Below, piece after piece: positions 21,109-35,200 of a DNA stretch of 64,000 bases (position 1 is its first letter; each line of letters opens with the position of its first letter). The position numbers and the translations under genes are program-made. This DNA comes from Cupriavidus gilardii (GTDB lineage: Bacteria; Pseudomonadota; Gammaproteobacteria; Burkholderiales; Burkholderiaceae), in NCBI RefSeq assembly GCF_013314895.1, contig NZ_JABTYE010000013.1, forward strand, positions 62,001 through 126,000. Reading direction: 5' to 3'. The notes beneath the pieces are model-generated. The model was not told the DNA's origin, ran no database searches, and saw nothing but the letters and a program-made list of their open reading frames with translations.

Positions 21109-21117
21109 TGCGATAAT
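21109..21117 (+). promoter_or_regulatory. Extended -10 promoter of map
   Basis: TG at 21109-21110, one base, then GATAAT at 21112-21117 forms an extended -10. There is no clear -35. It is divergent from the rpsB promoter 90 bases away and about 70 bases before the map ATG. The rest of the 337-base rpsB-map gap holds no gene. Confidence 0.5.
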
Positions 21118-21187
21118 TCCGGTTTGCCAATCCAGAAACGGGCGTCAACCCCACTTGCCGCCCGGCTCTCATTTTCCGCGTCGCAGC

Positions 21188-22006
21188 ATGAGCATCCATT
21201 TGAAGACCGCCGAAGACATCGCCCAGATGCGCGTCGCCTGCCGGCTGGCCAGCGAAGTCCTCGACTACATCACGCCGTTCGTGAAGCCCGGCGTCACCAC
21301 CGGCGAGCTTGACCGCCTGTGCCACGCCTATATGCGTGACGTACAAGGCACGGTGCCTGCGCCGCTGAACTATGCGCCGCCCGGCTATCCGCCCTTCCCC
21401 GGCGCGATCTGCACCTCGGTCAACGACGTGATCTGCCACGGTATCCCAGGCGAGCGCGTGCTCAAGAACGGCGACGTGGTCAACCTCGACATCACGGTGA
21501 TCACCAAGGAAGGCTATTACGGCGACACCAGCCGCATGTTCATCGTCGGCGAGGGTTCGATCCTGGCCAAGCGCCTGACCCAGGTGACGTTCGAATGCAT
21601 GTGGAAGGGCATCGCCCAGGTGCGTCCGGGCGCCAGGCTGGGCGACATCGGCCACGTGATCCAGCAGCATGCGGAAGCGGCCGGCTACAGCGTGGTGCGG
21701 GAATACTGCGGCCACGGCATCGGCAAGAACTTCCACGAGGATCCGCAGATCCTGCATTACGGCCGCCCCGGCACCGGCATGGAACTGCAGGCGGGCATGA
21801 TCTTCACGATCGAGCCGATGATCAACGCGGGCAAGCGCGACATCCGCACGATGCCCGACCAGTGGACCGTCAAGACGCGCGACCGCAGCCTGTCGGCGCA
21901 ATGGGAACACACCGTGCTGGTGACCGACACGGGCTACGAGGTGCTGACGGTCTCCGCCGGCACGCAGGCGCCGCCCGCCTTCATCACCGACACGCTCGCG
22001 GCCTGA
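21188..22006 (+). CDS. map: Type I methionine aminopeptidase
   Basis: MetAP removes the initiator methionine from nascent proteins, after deformylation. The 272-residue single-domain metalloprotease shows [21 protein letters not shown], the metal-binding aspartate in VVNLDITV and the next in YYGDTSRMF, then [18 protein letters not shown] and QWEHTVLV with its glutamate/histidine ligands. ATG at 21188; the open frame to 21089 lacks support. The gene is divergent from rpsB, as in many bacteria, and followed by glnD. Confidence 0.98.
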   Translation: MSIHLKTAEDIAQMRVACRLASEVLDYITPFVKPGVTTGELDRLCHAYMRDVQGTVPAPLNYAPPGYPPFPGAICTSVNDVICHGIPGERVLKNGDVVNLDITVITKEGYYGDTSRMFIVGEGSILAKRLTQVTFECMWKGIAQVRPGARLGDIGHVIQQHAEAAGYSVVREYCGHGIGKNFHEDPQILHYGRPGTGMELQAGMIFTIEPMINAGKRDIRTMPDQWTVKTRDRSLSAQWEHTVLVTDTGYEVLTVSAGTQAPPAFITDTLAA

Positions 22007-22009
22007 TCG

Positions 22010-22034
22010 CAGGGGGCGCCGGGAGGCGCCCCTG
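22010..22034 (+). terminator. Hairpin after map
   Basis: A GC-rich stem (caggggGCGCC / GGCGCCCCTG with one bulged G) starts four bases past the map stop and is followed by a short GTTTG stretch. It is a weak intrinsic terminator at best; some transcripts may continue into glnD. Confidence 0.4.
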
Positions 22035-22097
22035 TCGTTTGGGCCTTGCCGATCCCGCCCGCTCGCCGACATACGCTGCCCCCGCCCTCCTTCGCCC

Positions 22098-24707
22098 ATG
22101 TCGACCCAACCCGCCCAAGCCATGGACTCCTCTCCGGAACTGCTGCTCGCCACGCGCGTGCGCGACCGGCTCAAGGCCGACAAGCAGGCGCTGTTCGACG
22201 CCTTCACCGGCGGCGGCCAGGTCGGCACGCTGCTGACGCGGCTGCGTCAGGCGGTCGACCAGGCGCTGGTCGAATGCTGGCGCGGCCTCGGGCTGCCGTC
22301 CGGGATGGCGCTGGTGGCCGTGGGCGGCTACGGCCGCGGCGAGCTGTTCCCGCACTCGGACGTCGACGTGCTGCTGCTGTTGCCGGCCGAGCCCGATGCC
22401 GACACCGTGGGCCGCATGGAGAAGTTCATCGGCCTGTGCTGGGACCTGGGGCTGGAGATCGGCTCGTCGGTGCGCACCGTCGAGGACTGCCTGCGCGAGG
22501 CGCGCCACGACGTGACGATCCGCACCGCGCTGCTCGAAGCCCGGCTTGTCACCGGCAACCGCACGCTGTTCGCCGATCTGCAGGCGCGCTATCGCGCCGA
22601 GCTCGACCCGCGCGCCTTCTTCCAGGCCAAGCTGCTCGAACTGCGCCAGCGCCACGCCAAGTACCAGGACACGCCCTACGCGCTCGAGCCGAACTGCAAG
22701 GAAAGCCCGGGCGGCCTGCGCGATCTGCAGGTGATCCTGTGGATGACCCAGGCGGCCGGCTACGGCGACAGCTGGAAGGAGCTGCGCGACAAGGGCCTGC
22801 TGACCGAGCGCGAGGCGCAGGAGCTGACGCGCAACGAGCGCCTGCTCAAGACCATCCGCGCCCGCCTGCATCTGCTGGCCGGCCGCCGCCAGGACGTGCT
22901 GGTGTTCGACCTGCAGACCGCGCTGGCCGAGGCCTTCGGCTATCGGCAGAACGCCAACAAGCGCGCCAGCGAGCAGCTGATGCGGCGTTACTACTGGGCC
23001 GCCAAGGCGGTGACCCAGCTCAACAGCGTGCTGCTGCTCAATATCGAGGCGATGCTGTTCCCCAGCGAGTCGAAGGTCACGCGCGTGCTGAACGAGCGTT
23101 TCGTCGAGCGCCAGGGCATGCTGGAAATCACCAGCGACGACCTGTACGAACGCAATCCGCACGCGATCCTCGAAACGTTCCTGCTGTACGAGCGCACGCC
23201 CGGCGTCAAGGGCCTGTCGCCCCGGACGCTGCGCGGCCTGTACAACGCGCGCACGGTGATGGACGCGCGCTGGCGCAACGATCCGGTCAATCGCCAGCAG
23301 TTTCTGGCGATCATCCAGGAGCCGCAGGGCATCACGCACGCGTTGCGGCTGATGAACCAGACCAGCGTGCTGGGCCGCTATCTGATCAACTTCCGGCGCA
23401 TCGTCGGCCAGATGCAGCACGACCTGTTCCACGTCTACACCGTGGACCAGCACATCCTGATGGTCGTGCGCAACATGCGGCGGTTCGCCATCGTCGAGCA
23501 CACCCACGAATTCCCGTTCTGCAGCCAGCTGATGGCGAACTTCGACAAGCCGTGGGTGCTGTGGCTGGCGGCGCTGTTCCACGATATCGCCAAGGGCCGT
23601 GGCGGCGACCATTCGAAACTCGGCACTGCCGATGCCCGCCGCTTCTGCCGGCAGCACGGTATCGCGCGCGAGGACGCCAATCTGATCGCCTGGCTGGTCG
23701 AGCATCATCTGACGATGAGCCATGTCGCGCAGAAGCAGGACATGACCGACCCCGAGGTCGTCCATGCCTTCGCCCGCGTGGTCGGCAACGAACGCTATCT
23801 GACCGCGCTGTATCTGCTGACGGTGGCCGATATCCGCGGCACCAGCCCCAAGGTCTGGAACGCGTGGAAGGGCAAGCTGCTCGAGGACCTGTACCGCATC
23901 ACGCTGCGCGTGCTCGGCGGCGCGCGCGTCGATCCGCATTCGCTGTGGGCGCAGCGGCGCGAGGAAACCATCGCCGCGCTGCGGCTGCAGGCCTTCGATC
24001 CGGCCCGCGCGGAGGCGCTGTGGGAACGGCTCGACGTGGCCTTCTTCCTGCGCCACGACGCGCGCGACATTGCCTGGCTGACGCGCCATCTGGCCGACCG
24101 CGTCGACAGCGCGCAGCCGGTGGTCAAGGCGCGCGTGTCGCCGGCCGGCGAAGGGCTGCAGGTCGCGGTCTACGCCAAGGATCAACCCGATCTGTTCGCG
24201 CGCATCTGCGGCTATTTCGAGCGCAAGGGCTTCTCGATCCAGGAAGCCAAGATCCACACCACGCGGCATGGCTACGCGCTGGATACCTTCCAGGTGTTCG
24301 ATCCCGGCGTGGTCGGCGGCGGACGCGAAACCTACCGCGACATCATCGCGCTGGTCGAGCACGAGCTGTGCGAGCGGCTGACGCACCAGGCGCCGCTGCC
24401 CGAGCCATCGCCCGGCCGGCTGTCGCGCCAGTCGCGCAGCTTCCCGATCAAGCCGCGGGTCGATCTGCGGCCCGACGAGCGCGGCCAGTACTTCCTGCTC
24501 GAACTGTCGGCCAACGACCGCACCGGCCTGCTGTACGCGATCGCCCGCGTGCTCGGCCGCCACCATATCTCCGTGCATACCGCACGCATCAACACGCTGG
24601 GCGAACGGGTCGAGGACATGTTCCTCGTCGACGGCAGCCGCCTTGCCGCCGACAACCGGCTCGAAATCCAGCTTGAACAGGACCTGCTCGCGGCGCTCGA
24701 CATCTGA
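22098..24707 (+). CDS. glnD: Bifunctional PII uridylyltransferase / uridylyl-removing enzyme
   Basis: GlnD is the nitrogen sensor: it uridylylates PII proteins when glutamine is low and deuridylylates them when it is high. The 869 residues show a nucleotidyltransferase domain with [15 protein letters not shown] (residues 76-90) and a middle linker ([11 protein letters not shown]). An HD hydrolase domain carries the metal pair H495-D496 in [14 protein letters not shown]. Two C-terminal ACT domains (about 690-780 and 800-869) bind glutamine. ATG at 22098. Only 20 bases separate it from the pseudouridine synthase gene. Confidence 0.98.
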   Translation: MSTQPAQAMDSSPELLLATRVRDRLKADKQALFDAFTGGGQVGTLLTRLRQAVDQALVECWRGLGLPSGMALVAVGGYGRGELFPHSDVDVLLLLPAEPDADTVGRMEKFIGLCWDLGLEIGSSVRTVEDCLREARHDVTIRTALLEARLVTGNRTLFADLQARYRAELDPRAFFQAKLLELRQRHAKYQDTPYALEPNCKESPGGLRDLQVILWMTQAAGYGDSWKELRDKGLLTEREAQELTRNERLLKTIRARLHLLAGRRQDVLVFDLQTALAEAFGYRQNANKRASEQLMRRYYWAAKAVTQLNSVLLLNIEAMLFPSESKVTRVLNERFVERQGMLEITSDDLYERNPHAILETFLLYERTPGVKGLSPRTLRGLYNARTVMDARWRNDPVNRQQFLAIIQEPQGITHALRLMNQTSVLGRYLINFRRIVGQMQHDLFHVYTVDQHILMVVRNMRRFAIVEHTHEFPFCSQLMANFDKPWVLWLAALFHDIAKGRGGDHSKLGTADARRFCRQHGIAREDANLIAWLVEHHLTMSHVAQKQDMTDPEVVHAFARVVGNERYLTALYLLTVADIRGTSPKVWNAWKGKLLEDLYRITLRVLGGARVDPHSLWAQRREETIAALRLQAFDPARAEALWERLDVAFFLRHDARDIAWLTRHLADRVDSAQPVVKARVSPAGEGLQVAVYAKDQPDLFARICGYFERKGFSIQEAKIHTTRHGYALDTFQVFDPGVVGGGRETYRDIIALVEHELCERLTHQAPLPEPSPGRLSRQSRSFPIKPRVDLRPDERGQYFLLELSANDRTGLLYAIARVLGRHHISVHTARINTLGERVEDMFLVDGSRLAADNRLEIQLEQDLLAALDI

Positions 24708-24727
24708 GCCGCGACACCATTGAAACC

Positions 24728-26554
24728 ATGAGCGATCAACCCTCCCCCAAGCGCAAGACCTTGGGACTGAAACCCGCCGCCGCCAACAACGGTACCGGCG
24801 CGGCGCGCAAGAGCGGCGCCACCCGGCCGGTGCGCGTGTCGGATCTGAACCGGCGCCGCGTACAGACCGTGGCCGAAGGGGTGCGCGCGGCCTACGAACG
24901 CGCCGAGGCCAGCGGCAAGCCGCGCAAGCAAGGCGGCGCCCGGCCGGCGCCGGATGCGCGCGGCCCGCGCCGCCCCGGCAGCGACGAGCGCGCTCCCCGC
25001 CGATTCGGCGACAACGAGCGGGCACCACGCCGTACCGGCGGCGATGAGCGGGGCCCGCGCCGCTTCGGCGACGATCAGCGGCCGCCGCGCCGCCTCGGCG
25101 CCGACGAGCGGCCGCCGCGTCGTAGCGGTGATGATGAGCGCGGCCCGCGCCGTTTCGGCAGCGACGAGCGGCCGCCGCGCCGACTGGGCGCCGACGAGCG
25201 GCCGCCACGCCGTACCGGTGGCGATGAGCGCGGCCCGCGCCGTTTCGGCGGCGACGAGCGGCCGGCGCGCCGCCTTGGCGCCGCCGAGCGGCCGCCGCGT
25301 CGTACCGGTGATGATGAGCGCGGCCCGCGCCGTTTCGGCGGCGACGAGCCGCGCGAACGGCAGGCGCGTTGGGGAGAGCGGAGCGAACGCGGAGAACGGT
25401 CCGAGCGCGGCGCGCGTCCGCCACGTCCCGAGCGCGGCGACCGCCCCGCCGCCGGCCCGCGCCGGGAATATGGAAGCGATCGCGGCGAACGCCCGGCACG
25501 CGGCGAACGCAGCGAATACGCGCCCCGCCGCACGACCGCGCCGCGCGCAGCCGAAGCCGACTCCCGCGAGCGCCCTGCCCGGCCGCGCCCTCCGCAAAAC
25601 AATGCTGGCGACCTCCGCCCGGCCCGCTCCGGCTTCGGCGCCGGCACCGGCCGCGCCCCCAAACCGGGCAGCGCACGCTCGCGCGACAACGCGCCACCGG
25701 CCGCCCAGACACATACCGCGATCCGCAGCCCGGCCCGCCCGCCATCGAGCGCGCATGCCGCCGGCGCGGCCCACGGCGACGATGGGCTCGTGCGCCTGTC
25801 CAAGCGGATGTCCGAACTGGGCTTGTGCTCGCGCCGCGAGGCCGACGAATGGATTCCACGCGGCTGGGTGCTGGTCGACGGCAAGCCGGTAACCGAGCTG
25901 GGCACGCGGATCCGTCCCGACGCGACGATCGAGATCCAGCAGGCGGCCCGTTCGGAACAGGGCGAGCGCGTTACCGTGCTGCTGCACAAGCCGATCGGCT
26001 ATGTGTCCGGCCAGGCCGAGGAAGGCTATCAGCCGGCGGCCGCGCTGTTTACCGCCGAGAACCAGTGGGAAGACGATCCGACTCGCAAGCGCTACGCACC
26101 GTGGCAGCACAAGGGCCTGGCGCCGGCCGGCCGCCTCGATATCGATTCGACCGGCCTGCTGGTGCTGACGCAGGACGGCCGCATCGCGCGCCAGCTGATC
26201 GGCGAGGACTCCAACATCGAGAAGGAATATCTGGTGCGGGTGGTCTGGGAGGACGCGCCCGATGGCCCCGTCGAGCGCAATATCTCGGCCGTGTTCCCCG
26301 CCGATCGGCTCGAGAAGCTGCGCCACGGCCTGTCGCTCGACGGCGAGCCGCTCAAGCCGGCCAAGGTCAGCTGGCAGAACGAGGAGCAGTTGCGCTTCGT
26401 GCTGCGCGAAGGCAAGAAACGGCAGATCCGCCGGATGTGCGAGCAGGTCGGCCTGAAAGTGGTCGGACTGAAGCGCGTCCGCATGGGCCGCATCGTGCTG
26501 GGCGACCTGCCGGTCGGCCAGTGGCGCTTCCTGGGGCCGTTTGAAAAGTTCTGA
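24728..26554 (+). CDS. rluB: 23S rRNA pseudouridine synthase (RluB/RsuA family) with Arg-rich repeat tail
   Basis: The C-terminal half is a normal RsuA/RluB-type enzyme. An S4 RNA-binding domain ([21 protein letters not shown], about residues 357-400) precedes the catalytic domain. That domain has [17 protein letters not shown] with catalytic Asp D471, and [15 protein letters not shown] near the end. RluB modifies U2605 in helix 93 of E. coli 23S rRNA; assignment to RluB rather than a paralogue is by family resemblance. The N-terminal 350 residues are unusual: highly charged, Arg/Gly/Pro-rich and likely disordered, with 13 decapeptide repeats at residues 77-206. Total 608 residues, about twice the core enzyme. 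It is likely cotranscribed with glnD. Confidence 0.93.
   Translation: MSDQPSPKRKTLGLKPAAANNGTGAARKSGATRPVRVSDLNRRRVQTVAEGVRAAYERAEASGKPRKQGGARPAPDARGPRRPGSDERAPRRFGDNERAPRRTGGDERGPRRFGDDQRPPRRLGADERPPRRSGDDERGPRRFGSDERPPRRLGADERPPRRTGGDERGPRRFGGDERPARRLGAAERPPRRTGDDERGPRRFGGDEPRERQARWGERSERGERSERGARPPRPERGDRPAAGPRREYGSDRGERPARGERSEYAPRRTTAPRAAEADSRERPARPRPPQNNAGDLRPARSGFGAGTGRAPKPGSARSRDNAPPAAQTHTAIRSPARPPSSAHAAGAAHGDDGLVRLSKRMSELGLCSRREADEWIPRGWVLVDGKPVTELGTRIRPDATIEIQQAARSEQGERVTVLLHKPIGYVSGQAEEGYQPAAALFTAENQWEDDPTRKRYAPWQHKGLAPAGRLDIDSTGLLVLTQDGRIARQLIGEDSNIEKEYLVRVVWEDAPDGPVERNISAVFPADRLEKLRHGLSLDGEPLKPAKVSWQNEEQLRFVLREGKKRQIRRMCEQVGLKVVGLKRVRMGRIVLGDLPVGQWRFLGPFEKF
24956..25345 (+). repeat. 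Coding tandem repeat: 13 x 30 bp in rluB
   Basis: Thirteen units of ten residues, consensus ERxPRRxGxD, run without interruption. From 25046 they form a three-unit super-repeat of 90 bp (…PRRFG, …PRRLG, …PRRT/SG) present three times with few changes. This indicates recent unequal exchange or slippage. All changes keep the frame. Confidence 0.9.
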
Positions 26555-26591
26555 GTCAGTTGATGGCGGCGCGCGAGGCGCGCCGCTCTGA
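26555..26591. terminator. Bidirectional hairpin between rluB and the orphan gene
   Basis: An inner perfect 9-bp stem (gcggcgcgc 26566-26574 with gcgcgccgc 26578-26586) is capped outside by gtcag/ctgac (26555-26559 with 26587-26591). It lies exactly between the stop codons of two convergent genes. Confidence 0.6.
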
Positions 26592-26602
26592 CGCGTACGA
26601 AG

Positions 26603-27106
26603 CTACTGCGCAACGCGGACACCTTCCGGTTCGCGCCCGGTCACGGCAACAGCGGCCGGCGCGGTCGTGCTTCCACGGTCGATGCCGATACTGCACAAGG
26701 CGGCATGCCACTCGTCGCTTACCATTGGGCGCAGTAACAGGTGGGTCGCGGGCAGTCCGAACAGCAGATGGCACACCCATGCGATGGGGCCATGGTCCCG
26801 CAGCGGCAACGGATTCCAGCTCACCGCCAGCAAGACGTCCCCGGGATGAGTCTTGGCGTCATTGACATCGAGGCTGGCATGGCCGAACGCTAGGCGGGAC
26901 AACCTTTGGCCAATGCTCCCAACCTTTGATGCCAGTGCGGATGGTGCCCGATATCCGACCCGGAATGTGGCACCACGCCATTGCAGTTCGCCGGAATAGG
27001 ACTGGCCCGGCTCCAAAGCTTTGGCACTGGTCGCCGCGCCTCGCAGCAACCCGCGCACGTCGCTCCATGTTTGCGCGACGCCCAAATTGACGGAATGGCA
27101 ATTCAT
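26603..27106 (-). CDS. Hypothetical protein (orphan A)
   Basis: I do not recognise this 167-residue protein. The start is supported by AGGAG located nine bases before the ATG at 27106; the open frame to 27355 is not. There is no signal peptide or clear membrane helix; a hydrophobic stretch lies near residues 108-127 (IAWVCHLLFGLPATHLLL). The block WRGATFRVGY (residues 43-52) resembles [10 protein letters not shown] in the orphan encoded on the other side of def (27936-28436). Two sample lines counted by eye are 60-62% GC, below its neighbours, hinting at a different origin. It lies downstream of def on the same strand, 137 bases away, and converges on rluB. Confidence 0.65.
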   Translation of the reverse strand: MNCHSVNLGVAQTWSDVRGLLRGAATSAKALEPGQSYSGELQWRGATFRVGYRAPSALASKVGSIGQRLSRLAFGHASLDVNDAKTHPGDVLLAVSWNPLPLRDHGPIAWVCHLLFGLPATHLLLRPMVSDEWHAALCSIGIDRGSTTAPAAVAVTGREPEGVRVAQ

Positions 27107-27243
27107 GATCTCTCTCCTGATGGTCCAAACGAAACGCAGCTTTCCGCTGCGAAACGAGGACCATAGTGAGAGAGAGCTGTGGCGTCTTTCGGTATCTGGC
27201 GTCAAAAGTAGGCGCCGGACAGCCCGCCACGGCAGCGGCGCGT

Positions 27244-27780
27244 TCAGTCGTCGCCGGCTGCCGCTGGGAGATCGGGAAACAGCACCTCGGTGAAACCGAA
27301 CTTGCTGAAGTCCTTGATCCGCATCGGGTACAGGATGCCGCGCAGATGGTCGCATTCATGCTGCACCACGCGCGCATGGAAGCCCTCCGCCACGCGCTCG
27401 ATGCGCTGCCCCATCACGTCGTAGCCGGTATAGCGCAGGCTGGTATAGCGCGGCACCATGCCGCGCAGGCCGGGCACCGACAGGCAGCCCTCCCAGCCGT
27501 CCTCCATCTCGTCCGACAGCGGCGTCAATTCCGGATTGATCAGCACGGTCTTGGGCACCTGCGGCGCATCCGGATAGCGCGGATTGCGCTCGAAGCCGAA
27601 GATCACCACCTGCAGGTCGACGCCGATCTGCGGCGCGGCCAGCCCGGCGCCGTTGGCATGTTCCATGGTGTCGAACATGTCCTCGATCAGCGTGCGAAGT
27701 TCGGGGGTATTGAAGCGCTGGACCGGGCGGGCGACCTGCAGCAGCCGGGGGTCGCCCATTTTCAGAATGTCGCGAATCAT
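27244..27780 (-). CDS. def: Peptide deformylase
   Basis: The enzyme removes the formyl group from N-formyl-methionine of nascent proteins. The 178-residue metalloenzyme has all three motifs: [11 protein letters not shown] (about residues 45-55), [11 protein letters not shown] with the metal-binding cysteine, and [12 protein letters not shown] with the HEcDH metal ligands. GAGG precedes the ATG at 27780 by eight bases. It stands alone between two orphan genes and is not next to fmt, so it is probably an additional deformylase copy; the fmt-linked one would be elsewhere. The two copies of a 12-bp repeat at 27887-27910 lie upstream. Confidence 0.95.
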   Translation of the reverse strand: MIRDILKMGDPRLLQVARPVQRFNTPELRTLIEDMFDTMEHANGAGLAAPQIGVDLQVVIFGFERNPRYPDAPQVPKTVLINPELTPLSDEMEDGWEGCLSVPGLRGMVPRYTSLRYTGYDVMGQRIERVAEGFHARVVQHECDHLRGILYPMRIKDFSKFGFTEVLFPDLPAAAGDD

Positions 27781-27886
27781 TGCTATGTCCTCTGCTCGCC
27801 CAGCCGGTGTGTGTACCGGCTGCCGCATGCGGCGGTTCTCGCCGAAATTCCGTCGATTATAGCCAGCGCCCTGCCTTCGCACTGTC

Positions 27887-27910
27887 GACGCATACGCCGA
27901 CGCATACGCC
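27887..27910. repeat. 12-bp direct repeat, 2 copies
   Basis: Two exact adjacent copies of gacgcatacgcc lie between orphan B and def, with the first six bases of a third copy after them. Confidence 0.7.
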
Positions 27911-27935
27911 GACGCCAAGGCCGGCAAGGCTGCGG

Positions 27936-28436
27936 CTACGGCGCAAAGATCCTGTCCACGTCGACATTGACCGATCGCAACCGCTCGAGCGGAACGTGCG
28001 GCGCCAGATAGCGCAACATCGTTTGCCCGCGCGACTGCAGAGTCCGGCAACCGAATACGCACTGCTTGTCGCCGTCCCACATGTCGAGCAGCGGCGAAAA
28101 CAGATTCGCGGCGGCCTGCCGGATGCGGGCGAACCACGGCGCCTGCGAAGGCGCGGCCGAAACCCGGCACAAGAGACGGCCAGCGGGCCGCTCGACACGG
28201 CTCGCGTGGCCCTTGATCCTGCGCAGGATGCCGGTATTCGTATCGGCGACATACTCGAGCCGGAAAACCTGGCCGCGAAACACGAATCCCTGCTCGTGCC
28301 GCTGTGCCGGCTGGTGCTCAAAGCCATCGCGCAGGGCGTCGAGCTTGACGCGGACGGCGAGCCAATCCTTGCATGGCGCCTCGTTGGCGGCCACGGTCGG
28401 CATGCGGGAAACGTTGGCGCTGGCGATCGAACCCAT
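27936..28436 (-). CDS. Hypothetical protein (orphan B)
   Basis: This 166-residue protein is not one I recognise. AAGGGG six bases before the ATG at 28436 supports the start. It is basic and soluble-looking, with no signal peptide and three cysteines. [10 protein letters not shown] (residues 53-62) and W25-x2-V28-R29 match, at almost the same spacing, W14-x2-V17-R18 and WRGATFRVGY (43-52) of orphan A, so the two may be distant paralogues. It lies between ligA and def, all on the minus strand, 155 bases before def and 172 after ligA. Confidence 0.6.
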   Translation of the reverse strand: MGSIASANVSRMPTVAANEAPCKDWLAVRVKLDALRDGFEHQPAQRHEQGFVFRGQVFRLEYVADTNTGILRRIKGHASRVERPAGRLLCRVSAAPSQAPWFARIRQAAANLFSPLLDMWDGDKQCVFGCRTLQSRGQTMLRYLAPHVPLERLRSVNVDVDRIFAP

Positions 28437-28608
28437 GTGGAACCCCTTGTCGTGTGGAACACGTGGTGGAAGAACCCGCCGAGGCTAATCGCGCGGCATG
28501 GGCCGCCTCTTTCGAATTCGGCCCTGCATCTTTGCTTTGGCGACCCGCGATCGGCTGTCTCACTGGACACCGGCGCGGATCGCCGTCCTTCGGGTCAGCG
28601 TCCTGACG

Positions 28609-32152
<3,544 letters not shown>

Positions 32153-32201
32153 CACGCGCGCCCTCCACGGTTCAGCCCATGCGCCAATCCAAGCGATCCG
32201 G

Positions 32202-35200
32202 TCATGCCGCCTCCGCCATGGAAACGGCCGCGTCCATGTCGACGGCAACGATCCGCGACACGCCCTGTTCCTGCATCGTGACGCCGATCAGTTGGTGCGC
32301 CATTTCCATTGCGATCTTGTTGTGAGAGATGAAGACGAACTGGGTCTTGTCCGACATGCGCGCGACCATATTGGCGTAGCGCTCGGTATTGGCGTCGTCC
32401 AGCGGCGCGTCGACCTCGTCGAGCAGACAGAACGGTGCCGGGTTCAGCTGGAACATCGCGAACACCAGCGCGATCGCGGTCAGCGCCTTTTCGCCGCCCG
32501 ACAGCAGATGGATGGTCGAGTTCTTCTTGCCCGGGGGCTGCGCCATCACCTGCACGCCGGCATCGAGAATTTCCTCGCCGGTCATGATCAGCCTGGCCTG
32601 ACCGCCGCCGAACAGCTGCGGGAACAGCTCGCCGAAATGATGATTGACCTGGTCGAAGGTGCCCTGCAGCAACGCGCGCGTTTCCTGGTCGATCTTGTGG
32701 ATCGCGTCTTCCAGCGTCTGGATCGCGTCGTTCAGGTCGGCCGACTGTGCGTCGAGGAAGGTCTTGCGCTCGCGTGCCGCCGCGAGTTCCTCTAGCGCGG
32801 CCATGTTGACCGGGCCGAGCGCGTTGATGGCGTTGTTGATGCGCGTGACTTCGCCCTGCAGATACGACGGCTTCAGGTCCGCATTGAGCTTGCCGACCAG
32901 CGCCGCCTCGTCGACCTCGGCCGCGGCCAGCTGCTCGGCGAACTGCTCCTGCGCCAGGCGCGCGGCCTGCTCCTTCAGTTGCAGCTCGGTGATGCGGTCG
33001 CGCAGCGGCTGCAGGCTGCGTTCGGCGGCCAGGCGCTGCTCGTCGAACTGGCGCAGCTGCGCCGACAGCGCGTCGAGCTCGATGCGGGCCGTAGCCAGCT
33101 TCTGCTCGCGTTCGGCGCGCAGTTCCAGCGCTTCCTGCAGGCCGGTGTGGGCGGTCTGCTCGTTGATCGTTTCGAACTCGGCGCGCGCGTTTTCCAGCGA
33201 TTCGGCGATGCGCTCGCTCTGGTCGCCCGCCACCTGGATATTGCGGCGCAACTCGTCGATACGGGTCGCCAGATTGCGCTCGGCAAACACCGCCTCCTGC
33301 GCCGCGCGCTCCAGATCGCGCAGACGCTGGCGCGCCTCGGACAGCTTCGCGTCCAGCGCTTCGTAGGCCATCTGGTGGTCTTCGTGCGCGGCCTGCATCT
33401 CGGCCAGCTCGGTATCGTGCCGCTCGAAGTTGGCTTCGGATTCGGCCTTCAGCGCGCGCTGCTCGTCGATCTGCGCGGCGATTTCCTCGAGCTCCTCGCG
33501 GATCTGGCCGCTGCGCGCGGCATAGCGCTCCATCGCCTGCGACAGCTTGAGCACATCCATCTGCAGCCCGTGGACGCGCCGCGTCACCCGCTCGCTGTCG
33601 GCGCGCGCCTCCACCAGCTTGCGGCTGGCCTCGGTATACGCGGTCTCGGCGCGCACCGCCTGCGCCTTGGCTTCGTCGGCCAGCAGCGTCTGCGCGCGGG
33701 CCTGCTTCTGCAGATTCTCGATTTCCTGCTCGCGCGCCAGCATGCCGGCCTGCTCGGAATCGGCGGCATACAGATGCACCGAGCTGCGGCCGACCAGATG
33801 GCCCTCGGCGACGACAAAGGTCGCGCCTTCGGGCAGGCTGGCGCGAGCCGCCAGCGCCTGCTCCATGTCGTCGGCGGTATAGACGTCGGCCAGCCAGTCC
33901 TGCATCACCGCGCGGATGCCGGGCTCGGTGATCTGCAGCAGCGACATCAGCGGACGCAGTCCGGCCGGCGTCTCGCCGGGGCGTGCCGCGGGCGGCGGCG
34001 CGTAGAACGCGAGCTTGGCCGGCGGCGCGTCGGTCAGCAAACCCTTGATCCAATCGAGGCTGGAGACTTCCAGCGCTGCCAGCTTTTCACGGAGCACCGA
34101 CTCGAGCGCGTTTTCCCACCCCGGTTCGATATGGATCTTCTTCCACAGGCGCGGCAGTTCGGCCAGGCCGTGCTTGGCCAGCCAGGGCTGGACCTTGCCC
34201 TCGCTCTGCACGTTCTCTTGCAGCTGGCGCAGTGCGGCCAGGCGGGCTTCGAGCGCCGCGATCGCGGCGGCTTCGCGCTGCACGCGCTCCTGCGCGGCGC
34301 GGCGTTCGCCATCGAGCCGCGGCAGATTGTCCTCGGCCTCGGCCAGCGCAGCCTGGGCGTCCTCGAGCATCGCCTCGTGTTCGGCAAGCTCGGCGCGCAA
34401 TTCCTCCAGCCGGACGTCGTCGGGCTTGTCGAGACCCTTTTCCTCGCTGGAAAGGCGTTCGCGGCGCTGTTCGAGCTGCTGCAACAGTTGATCGGCGTTG
34501 CGCTGATGCGCGGCCTCGAGCTTGAGCGCCTGCTCGGCCTGCATGATGCCGGTGCGCTGCTCGTTCAGCAGCGTCTGCGCGTCGCGCCACTGCGCTTCGA
34601 GCGTCGGCAGGGCTTCGCTCTGCTGCTCGACCGCCTGCTGCGCCTCGATGGTGCGGCCCTCGGCCAGCGCCAGTTCCTCTTCGGCCTGCTCGAGCTCGTC
34701 GGTGGCCTGCTGGGCCTTGGCCTCCCACTGCTCGCGCTGCGCGGTCAGCGCCGCGATCTGGGCCTGCACGCGGTTGCGCGATTCGACCACAAAACGGATC
34801 TCGGCCTCGAGCTTGCTGACCTCGGTATTGGCCTCGTACAGCGCGCCCTGCGCGGCGTGCATGCCGTCGGAAGCGGCGTAGTGCGCGGCGCGCAGCGTCT
34901 CGAGTTCGGCCTCGACGTGGCGCAGCTGCGCGGTCTGCGCTTCCAGGTCGATCTGGGCCTGCTCGATCGCGCGCTGGTGGCGTTCCTGCTCGGCCAGCGC
35001 CTCGCGCTTGCGCAGCAGCCACAGCAGATGCTGCTTCTCCTCGCCCTCCGCCTGCAGCGCCTTGAAGCGCTGCGCGACCTCGGCCTGGCCTTCGAGCTTG
35101 TCGAGATTGGCCGACAGCTCGCGCAGGATGTCCTCGACGCGGGTCAGGTTCTCGCGTGTGTCGGACAGACGGTTCTCGGTCTCGCGGCGGCGTTCCTTGT

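Noticed and set aside
24956-25345. Possible CRISPR array
   Set aside because: The 30-bp units are contiguous with no spacers and stay in frame inside a pseudouridine synthase gene; no cas genes are present.
21984-25859. 1291-residue minus-strand open frame
   Set aside because: Antisense to glnD and the pseudouridine synthase, both of which have intact motifs; no start signal and low-complexity composition.
26603-28436. A toxin-antitoxin pair or mobile island around def
   Set aside because: The two orphans are not adjacent or overlapping, are equal in size and both unlike known toxins; no transposase, integrase or flanking repeats were seen.
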